This document shows positions 23,771 through 27,507 of a DNA stretch of 27,507 nt, one piece after another; positions within the stretch are counted from its first letter, which is position 1, and each line of letters opens with the position of its first letter. The stretch is taken from IMG/VR virus record IMGVR_UViG_3300046010_006546, positions 1-27,507 of that record. One strand, given 5' to 3'. Source of the DNA: a virus. The translations under genes were made by a program, and so were the position numbers. Under the pieces are notes generated by a model, which saw only the letters and a program-made list of their open reading frames with translations, made no database searches and was not told the DNA's origin.

Positions 23771-24057
23771 TCAACAAACTGCCCTTAGCCGAGATGCAGA
23801 GACTTCCATAGCCTTTCGGCCTGGTTGACTAGTCCCGGTGGCTGCTTCCCGGAAAAGAATCCCGGTTTCGGTGGCGATCCAACTGCCCTTGAGCCTGAGT
23901 GCTTTCGCTCCCACGCCTCGACTATCGAAGTCTCAACAAGTTTCATCGAGGTCTTTTGACCGCCTATCCTATCCACGCTGAGTGTGTCGCCGTTTAAGGC
24001 GTCCGGGGCCTATGGGGCTGATACGTGGCCGGAACCCTACGGGGCTCCTAAAAGCAA

Positions 24058-24092
24058 GAAGCCCGGCGAGGTACGACTCTCGACCGGGCTTC
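24058..24092 (-). terminator. Leftward terminator-like hairpin
   Basis: Arms GAAGCCCGG (24058-24066) and CCGGGCTTC (24084-24092), extended by CGAG/CTCG (24067-24070 with 24079-24082), give a strong stem with one bulged base. On the - strand it is followed by TTGCTTTTAGG, a modest T-rich tail. It would end transcription arriving from the endolysin region. Confidence 0.55.
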
Positions 24093-24191
24093 CCCCGAGA
24101 CTTCCCAGGGAGTAGATTGGTTGAGCGGGCCGTACACCGCAACTGACAACGACTGAACTAAGGGGTAGACGTTTAAGCACAAGTCTTAGAT

Positions 24192-24515
24192 GTGTTCTAT
24201 TGTTATGTTTCTGCTAAGATGTTGCGGATTAGTGCCTTAAGGCATAAAATAGTCCTGTGCCAGTTAGTTCCAAAATGGAAATGCTTGCGCCGCAGGCCGG
24301 GTCGATGCCTTAAGGGCTGCTTGGAGCTAACCCTCGAATCCCCGCAGGAATCCCCGAAGGGTTCCCCGAAGAAATCCCCGAAGGGTATGTCCCTTAAGGC
24401 CCACCCCGGCGCTTCGCTGCCTCCAGGGTTCGTTGTGCGGCCTTTTACGGTGTTTAAGGAGAAAAACCGTACGTGGATATGGCACGAACCAGAAAACCCG
24501 CCAAAATCGATTTAA
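24192..24515 (+). CDS. Doubtful Lys/Pro-rich open frame (107 aa)
   Basis: An open frame over the tandem-repeat area. The middle encodes LESPQESPKGSPKKSPKGMS, repeats of the S-P-K-K/G type known from histone H1 and other DNA minor-groove binders; the end reads PGFVVRPFTVFKEKNRTWIW. No ribosome site stands out and the N-terminal part (FYCYVSAKMLRISALRHKIV) is not convincing. It could be a real small basic protein starting at a later ATG, or a product of repeats only. Confidence 0.25.
   Translation: MFYCYVSAKMLRISALRHKIVLCQLVPKWKCLRRRPGRCLKGCLELTLESPQESPKGSPKKSPKGMSLKAHPGASLPPGFVVRPFTVFKEKNRTWIWHEPENPPKSI
24299..24315. repeat. 17-base direct repeat, copy 1
   Basis: GGGTCGATGCCTTAAGG, identical to the copy at 24601-24617, 302 bases away. 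Both contain a CCTTAAGG palindrome. Confidence 0.85.
24337..24384. repeat. Four tandem 12-base repeats
   Basis: Units at 24337-24348 (AATCCCCGCAGG), 24349-24360 (AATCCCCGAAGG), 24361-24372 (GTTCCCCGAAGA) and 24373-24384 (AATCCCCGAAGG). The word AATCCCCGC recurs further right in the window (24555, 27212, 27261), suggesting a dispersed element. Confidence 0.8.
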
Positions 24516-24585
24516 AGGGCATTTGCGGGCATTTATGGGGCGGGTAAAGCCGCCGAATCCCCGCACCCCGGCGCTTAAAACCACC

Positions 24586-25008
24586 TTAAGGGGGATTTTG
24601 GGGTCGATGCCTTAAGGCGTTTGCTTGGGATTGGGCCTTTAAGGGCCATTTCTGGACAAAGGATAGGTCACGGGAAAGTGCCTCCGCCTTGCGAGAATAC
24701 GCAGTTTCCGCATTTCGGGTTACGGGGACCGAAAAGGGACCGTGGCGCCAGGCGTTCGCCCTATTGCGGGCATTATCGGGCAAGCCTCGCCGGGCAAGGG
24801 TCGCGCCCGTATACGCCCGGAAAAGGGCAAAGCTGCCCGCTAACGTGCGGGGATCCCCTTTCACCCCTAGCTTCGCGCAATCCGCAATCACGCCCGGTTT
24901 GATTTGCGCGGGCCCGATGGCTGCACCATTTCGGGCATTCAAATCCCCGCCGCTTTCCAGCTGCACAATAGCCAAGAAGAGGGAAAGGAGCGCGGAGGAA
25001 TCGGGCAC
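24586..25008 (-). CDS. Lytic transglycosylase (SLT-like) endolysin
   Basis: A 140-residue protein with the core of SLT-type transglycosylases: LAIVQLESGGDLNARN (catalytic Glu18), AAIGPAQIKPGVI (residues 30-42) and the closing helices with ARNRANAWRHGP, comparable to the ANxWNxG/GP segment of the family. It cleaves peptidoglycan glycan strands at lysis. No signal peptide is present, so it needs a holin. The only workable start is GTG 25008, which directly follows the T-tract of a terminator, with no ribosome site visible. The low-complexity last 25 residues (QSQANALRHRPQNPP) are unusual. The lysis genes on the + strand lie about 20 kb away. Confidence 0.75.
   Translation of the reverse strand: MPDSSALLSLFLAIVQLESGGDLNARNGAAIGPAQIKPGVIADCAKLGVKGDPRTLAGSFALFRAYTGATLARRGLPDNARNRANAWRHGPFSVPVTRNAETAYSRKAEALSRDLSFVQKWPLKAQSQANALRHRPQNPP
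24601..24617. repeat. 17-base direct repeat, copy 2
   Basis: GGGTCGATGCCTTAAGG, identical to 24299-24315. This copy lies inside the 3' end of the endolysin gene, just before its stop. Confidence 0.85.
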
Positions 25009-25033
25009 AAAAAAAGGCCCACCGAAGTGGGCC
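25009..25033 (-). terminator. Rho-independent terminator on the - strand
   Basis: GGCCCAC (25016-25022), CGAA loop, GTGGGCC (25027-25033), with seven As at 25009-25015 on the + strand. Read leftward this is a stem GGCCCAC-TTCG-GTGGGCC followed by seven Ts, a textbook terminator. It lies between a tiny membrane gene and the endolysin start. Confidence 0.85.
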
Positions 25034-25053
25034 CGATAGGCAAGGGGAAAGGC

Positions 25054-25146
25054 TTAGCTAAGGAGGACGTAAAGGGCGCTCGCGACTAGCGAACCCAAGC
25101 CCGCAAGCAACCATAAGGCGGAAAGGATAAAGTGGTATCGTTTCAC
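25054..25146 (-). CDS. Tiny membrane protein beside the endolysin (30 aa)
   Basis: GTG 25146 overlaps the TGA of the upstream Cys-rich gene (GTGA), and TAA is at 25054-25056. The 30-residue product MKRYHFILSALWLLAGLGSL then VASALYVLLS is a basic start and one long hydrophobic helix. It precedes the endolysin, separated by a terminator, which raises a holin-like idea, but that is speculative for 30 residues. Confidence 0.65.
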   Translation of the reverse strand: MKRYHFILSALWLLAGLGSLVASALYVLLS

Positions 25147-25820
25147 GTGGTCGCGATTGCGGAAGCCTTGCGCTTTTGTGTTCCGTGTGCGGGGAAGCCA
25201 ATGATCACGGAACGTTCCGCCCTTTGGCAAAGTTGGCAAGACGCGCAGGAAACGCCTTCCCGGTAGGTTGCGGGGCAAATGATCACTTTGCGCCCCGCTG
25301 GCGTGGTGCAATTGGCCTTTCGGCTTTCGGGAAGCACGCAAACCACGGGCCCCGCTTTGGTTTCCGCTAGCGTGTCGGCGTGCGCCAGGGAATTGGCGGA
25401 AAGGTTAACCGTAAATCCCCGGGAATTGGCTTCCCGGATTAAACGCAAATTGCCCCGCAAGCGTGTTTTGTGCGAATAGGTGAACCCTCGCCGCCCGCGA
25501 TTGGCCCGCATAAGGGCCCGCAATTCCGCAGCGTTCACCCTTTCGCCCTCCCCGGGAAGGTCGCCAGCCTGATTATGGCGCCAAAGCTGGCCCGGAGGAA
25601 GCGAAGCGATTTCCCCGCAGAATTTGCCCCAAGCCATTCCGCGCTCGCGTGCCGTGACTTTCCGCCAATGCAAAGCCAAGGGCCCGTTTCCCGCATAGCA
25701 ACCGCCGCCCCTGTTAAAAGGACAAGACGGAGGACAAGTGGCGGAAGACGTAGTGGAAACGGGAATGGGGCCCGTCTTTACGTTCCCGGACGAAAGGGAA
25801 AGGTGAACCCACGTTTTCAT
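25143..25820 (-). CDS. Cys-rich conserved phage protein (225 aa)
   Basis: A 225-residue protein with the recurrent phage pattern LSSGNVKTGPIPVSTTSSAT, CPPSCPFNRGGGCYAGNGPL, then LWRHNQAGDLPGEGERVNAA, RGFTYSHKTRLRGNLRLIRE, FTVNLSANSLAHADTLAETK and CPATYREGVSCASCQLCQRA, ending IIGFPAHGTQKRKASAIA. I know this as a DUF7227-like family (family number from memory) common in phages and of unknown function. Clustered Cys (CPPSC...C near residues 29-42 and CASCQLC at about 191-197) suggest a metal or Fe-S site. Start ATG overlaps the previous TGA (ATGA) behind a GGGGAGGA sequence. Its stop overlaps the tiny membrane gene. Confidence 0.75.
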   Translation of the reverse strand: MKTWVHLSLSSGNVKTGPIPVSTTSSATCPPSCPFNRGGGCYAGNGPLALHWRKVTARERGMAWGKFCGEIASLPPGQLWRHNQAGDLPGEGERVNAAELRALMRANRGRRGFTYSHKTRLRGNLRLIREANSRGFTVNLSANSLAHADTLAETKAGPVVCVLPESRKANCTTPAGRKVIICPATYREGVSCASCQLCQRAERSVIIGFPAHGTQKRKASAIATT

Positions 25821-26137
25821 TCCTCCCCCCCTTCAAAGTCAAAGCCATCTTCCGCCAGGATTTCCCGCACGCATTCCTTCGCTTGCGCGAGGCATTCCCG
25901 GGTATTCTCCAAAGTCACGCCTTCGGATTCAAAGCGGCTTTGCCAATCGTCGCGGAAATCCATTCCGCAGGGCAAATCCGGCAAGTCTTCGATGGAAAGA
26001 CCGCCCGCAAGCTTGCGCGTTGCAAGGTCAAGATAGGCGCTTGCCAATTCCCGCCCGCCCTTGCGTGCGTAAATGCTTTGCGCGACTTCTAAGGGCGTGC
26101 GCTTCAGTTTGGCTTCCGTGGCTTGTGTCGTTTGCAT
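25817..26137 (-). CDS. Acidic small hypothetical protein (106 aa)
   Basis: ATG 26137 gives 106 residues (MQTTQATEAKLKRTPLEVAQ then SIYARKGGRELASAYLDLAT), ending in a highly acidic EDGFDFEGGEE. A TTG at 26170 would add 11 residues and is less likely. The core is a helical bundle without known motifs. The end overlaps the next gene (ATGA). Acidic tails of this kind can mimic DNA, but that is an inference only. Confidence 0.6.
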   Translation of the reverse strand: MQTTQATEAKLKRTPLEVAQSIYARKGGRELASAYLDLATRKLAGGLSIEDLPDLPCGMDFRDDWQSRFESEGVTLENTRECLAQAKECVREILAEDGFDFEGGEE

Positions 26138-26170
26138 CTGTTTATCTTTTGTTTCGGTAGTTGCTGGCAA

Positions 26171-26509
26171 TCAGAAGTTGAGAACTAGGTAACCTTCCTC
26201 AAAGCCAATGACTTGCGTGTTGTCAGCAAGCCATTCCCACGCTTTGCGCTCGCTGGTGTCGTCTCGTTCCTCGCCTTCGGGGGTTTCCGGCGCTTCCCAG
26301 CCGTAAGCTTCCGCAGCCTCAAAAGCGTCTTTGTACTCCGTCCATTCGCAGCATAGGGCAATCGGGTCAAATTCCGTTTCCTCCCCCAAGTCTTGCTCTA
26401 ATTGGTCCAAGTAGTCGAAAAGGGCGACAAGCGCAGGGCGAGAAAACTGATTCGGTCGCAGGGTCGCGAAGGCTTGGATGAAGCGGGATTCGGTAACAGT
26501 CTCTTTCAT
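26171..26509 (-). CDS. Acidic conserved phage protein (112 aa)
   Basis: A 112-residue acidic protein: SRFIQAFATLRPNQFSRPAL then VALFDYLDQLEQDLGEETEF, DPIALCCEWTEYKDAFEAAE and the end LADNTQVIGFEEGYLVLNF. The pattern (RPxNFSrxxLxxLFDYLexLEeDxGEexExDxIALCCxWxEY ... dNTxVIxF) is one I recognise from many phages, function unknown. A two-Cys segment (LCCEW) is typical. ATG 26509 has AAAGGAACC just upstream, a good ribosome site. Confidence 0.75.
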   Translation of the reverse strand: MKETVTESRFIQAFATLRPNQFSRPALVALFDYLDQLEQDLGEETEFDPIALCCEWTEYKDAFEAAEAYGWEAPETPEGEERDDTSERKAWEWLADNTQVIGFEEGYLVLNF

Positions 26510-26519
26510 GGTTCCTTTC

Positions 26520-26533
26520 GTGTGTGTGTGTGT
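26520..26533. repeat. (GT)7 microsatellite
   Basis: Seven GT units on the + strand lie in the short gap between the acidic conserved gene and the 29-residue membrane gene. On the - strand this is a CA-rich leader for the acidic gene. A second (GT)5 lies at 26635-26644. Confidence 0.85.
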
Positions 26534-26536
26534 GGT

Positions 26537-26626
26537 TCAGTCGAAAAACCCGCAGAAGCCAAGGGCAACGGCGGATAAAATGGCGAGAAGAGCGAGGCAA
26601 GCGAGGGTTTCGAGTGTGCGTTTCAT
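26537..26626 (-). CDS. Tiny membrane protein (29 aa)
   Basis: ATG 26626 to TGA 26537-26539 encodes MKRTLETLACLALLAILSAV then ALGFCGFFD: a basic start, one helix, and a short aromatic tail. Its leader is CA-repeat DNA (CACACACACACAAAAACGA) rather than a ribosome site. It is the third tiny membrane protein on the - strand. There is no overlap with its neighbours, so confidence is lower. Confidence 0.5.
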   Translation of the reverse strand: MKRTLETLACLALLAILSAVALGFCGFFD

Positions 26627-26634
26627 TCGTTTTT

Positions 26635-26644
26635 GTGTGTGTGT
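26635..26644. repeat. (GT)5 microsatellite
   Basis: Five GT units upstream of the 29-residue gene, the partner of the (GT)7 tract on its other side. Confidence 0.8.
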
Positions 26645-26674
26645 GCTTTGCTGCCGTAGTGGCGGCAAACCTAT

Positions 26675-26692
26675 GCCCCCCCGAAAGGGGGC
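26675..26692 (-). terminator. GC-rich hairpin without T-tract
   Basis: GCCCCC - CCGAAA - GGGGGC, a six-base-pair GC-only stem with a hexaloop, lies between the 56-residue gene and the 29-residue gene. On the - strand no T-run follows, so it is a weak terminator or an mRNA 3' stabiliser. Confidence 0.4.
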
Positions 26693-26704
26693 AACGGTTT
26701 GGCG

Positions 26705-26875
26705 TCAGTCCGCCGGGAATTGCTTCCGGTATTCGGCAAAGGCCCGGTCAAAGGCCTCCGCGCTCGCCAAGGCCCGGGAAACATCCCGGCCCGCGTCCCC
26801 GCTTTCAACGTAGGCCCGGAGCGCAGCCTCGCGAAGGGCGTTGTCCAAAAGGGCAAGGGTAACGGTACCGTTCAC
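26705..26875 (-). CDS. Small Ala/Arg-rich hypothetical protein (56 aa)
   Basis: GTG 26875 overlaps the TGA of the previous gene (GTGA), supporting it. The product is MNGTVTLALLDNALREAALR then AYVESGDAGRDVSRALASAE and AFDRAFAEYRKQFPAD. It is helical, with an AALRAYVESGD segment related to the SAFRAYVAALD unit of the upstream protein. Function unknown. A strong AAAGGAGGTG precedes the GTG. Confidence 0.65.
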   Translation of the reverse strand: MNGTVTLALLDNALREAALRAYVESGDAGRDVSRALASAEAFDRAFAEYRKQFPAD

Positions 26876-27063
26876 AGGGCACCTCCTTTCACGCTAGCCG
26901 TCCAAGAGTCCAAGGCGGCAACATAGGCGCGGAAAGCGGAATCGTAGGCGGCACTAGCGGCAGCCTCGGCTTCGGTGCCGACCGCGGCGAAATAGGCGCG
27001 GAAAGCGGATTGCTTGGCGGCAAAGGCGGAAGCCTCGGCGTTTTGTAGGTCTTGCGTGGTCAT
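26872..27063 (-). CDS. Ala-rich protein with internal repeat (63 aa)
   Basis: ATG 27063 to TGA 26872-26874: MTTQDLQNAEASAFAAKQSA then FRAYFAAVGTEAEAAASAAY and DSAFRAYVAALDSW. The motif SAFRAY occurs at residues 19-24 and 42-47, a 23-residue period. The repeat is also exact at DNA level (18 bases). It is likely a short helical bundle. No family recognised. The leader is A/C-rich (GAACCACAAAAAAACACA) without a ribosome site. ATG choice is favoured over longer upstream frames, which run into the T-poor tract. Confidence 0.65.
   Translation of the reverse strand: MTTQDLQNAEASAFAAKQSAFRAYFAAVGTEAEAAASAAYDSAFRAYVAALDSWTASVKGGAL
26923..27009. repeat. 18-base direct repeats inside the Ala-rich gene
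   Basis: ATAGGCGCGGAAAGCGGA is identical at 26923-26940 and 26992-27009, 69 bases (23 codons) apart. They encode the two SAFRAY units, so the duplication is relatively recent or conserved. Confidence 0.85.
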
Positions 27064-27507
27064 TGTGTTTTTTTGTGGTTCGCTTCCGGGTATCCCGGTT
27101 GCGTGGTATACATAGAAACGGCTTTTCCGTCGCGTGCAAGACTTTTCTTCAAAAAAGTTGTCGGCCCGTTTCCCGAGGGAAGCCGGTCCCCGCAAGCCAG
27201 CCAAGCAACGGAATCCCCGCCAACCAAAGGCCCAAGGGAAGCCAAGCAAGCCAGCCAGGAAATCCCCGCAGCCAGGCAAGCGAATCCCGGCACTCCAAGC
27301 CAGCCAAGGGAAGCCAGCCAAGGCCCAAGGTCCCCGCAATCCGAAACCCCGCAACCCAAGGCGAACGGAAGGGAGAAGAAGGGAAGGGAAAGCCCAACCC
27401 TTCAAAGCCAAGGGAAGGGAAGCCCAAGGGAAGGACGGTGCCGCAATCGGGGAAGGCGACGGTGCCGCCAAGGTGCTGCCAAGGGTGCTTCAGACGGTGC
27501 TTCAACC
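27064..27507. other. T-depleted region at the right edge, no supported gene
   Basis: In 27181-27480 I count 14 T among 300 bases on the + strand. The text is built from short words such as CCAAGGGAAG, AAGCCAGCCA, AATCCCCGC and GACGGTGC (three times near the end). Because T is nearly absent, no stop codon occurs in any + frame, so the open frames here mean nothing. A W-rich hydrophobic frame on the - strand is also a composition artefact. The region may continue beyond the window. Confidence 0.6.

Larger units (their letters stand above)
23389..24585. other. Repeat-rich region between leftward operons, no convincing gene
   Basis: About 1.2 kb without a well-supported gene. The part nearest the replication operon (to about 23700) is A/T-richer and packed with inverted repeats. 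The middle (23770-24190) has no clear signals except a terminator-like hairpin at 24058-24092. The last part (24190-24585) contains CCTTAAGG palindromes and 12-base tandem repeats, plus one doubtful + strand frame (24192-24515). No tRNA or integrase site was recognised. It is a candidate regulatory or origin region. Confidence 0.6.
24233..24617. repeat. Five exact CCTTAAGG palindromes
   Basis: CCTTAAGG occurs at 24235-24242 (inside the 12-base palindrome TGCCTTAAGGCA), 24308-24315, 24392-24399, 24584-24591 and 24610-24617. Two copies sit in a longer direct repeat. An 8-base word is expected only about once per 65 kb by chance, so the clustering is striking. The fourth copy overlaps the stop codon of the endolysin gene. 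A related TTTAAGG word lies nearby at 24637. Confidence 0.8.

Noticed and set aside
23785-23976. 63-residue - strand frame in the repeat-rich region
   Set aside because: No ribosome site, no family pattern, not coupled to any gene; treated as chance.
23640-24130. Search for tRNA genes or a phage attachment site
   Set aside because: No cloverleaf with a T-loop and acceptor stem could be built, and no integrase was found in the window.
24327-24584. 85-residue - strand frame with repeated GFLRG
   Set aside because: Antisense shadow of the 12-base tandem repeats.
25470-26036. 188-residue + strand frame
   Set aside because: Runs antisense through two coupled - strand genes and has no motif.
27149-27505. 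118-residue Trp/Leu/Gly-rich - strand frame
   Set aside because: Produced by the T-poor tract (T-rich codons are read on the - strand as A-poor); no credible fold.

Overview
The window is a 27.5 kb segment of a tailed double-stranded DNA phage (Caudoviricetes). The virion genes look short-tailed (podovirus-like): a tail-nozzle type protein is followed by three large internal, DNA-ejection type proteins and is surrounded by fibre genes. Terminase, portal, scaffold, major capsid, DNA polymerase and integrase are not seen, so the window is a partial or circularly permuted view, and a lytic lifestyle is only suggested. Coding GC is high. The host cannot be named. One weak hint is a secreted Ig-like domain protein of a style that is very common in Verrucomicrobiota proteins.

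Block 1, bases 1-15902, all on the + strand, is the late/virion block. It opens inside a fibre gene and runs through small lysis-type membrane proteins, a collagen-repeat fibre, a LamG-like adhesin on more AT-rich DNA, an Ig-like secreted protein, an overlapping lipoprotein pair that looks like a spanin, several very small basic conserved proteins, a polyglycine adhesin, the tail nozzle protein, another fibre, a cupin protein and three ejection-type proteins. The middle ejection gene carries an in-frame amber codon. Genes are packed with ATGA, GTGA or TAATG stop/start overlaps.

Block 2, bases 15871-23388, all on the - strand, is the replication, recombination and nucleotide block. In transcription order it holds several tiny proteins, a DUF6378-like protein, a duplicated coiled-coil pair, ThyX, a DnaB-type helicase, a previously hidden 57-residue MSAGKGD protein, an ERF annealing protein, a small conserved protein, a PD-(D/E)XK exonuclease, two HNH proteins, a SWIM-type zinc finger and a metallophosphoesterase that probably starts at an AUA codon. 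It meets block 1 tail to tail with a 32-base overlap.

Block 3, bases 23389-24585, has no convincing gene and is full of short repeats. It holds three copies of ATGTCTCA/TGAGACAT, three of GGGTTAA/TTAACCC, a near-perfect 18-base palindrome, a leftward terminator-like hairpin, four tandem 12-base repeats and five exact CCTTAAGG palindromes within about 385 bases. It is the best candidate for an origin and/or master regulatory region.

Block 4, bases 24586-27063, is again on the - strand. It encodes accessory or early proteins: two Ala-rich small proteins with internal repeats, two very small membrane proteins, two acidic conserved phage proteins, a Cys-rich conserved phage protein and a transglycosylase-type endolysin whose start touches a terminator. 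The final 27064-27507 has no gene I can support and is remarkable for a near absence of T on the + strand.

Calls rest on reading motifs and gene overlaps by eye; no database search was run. Family names are from memory of the families.
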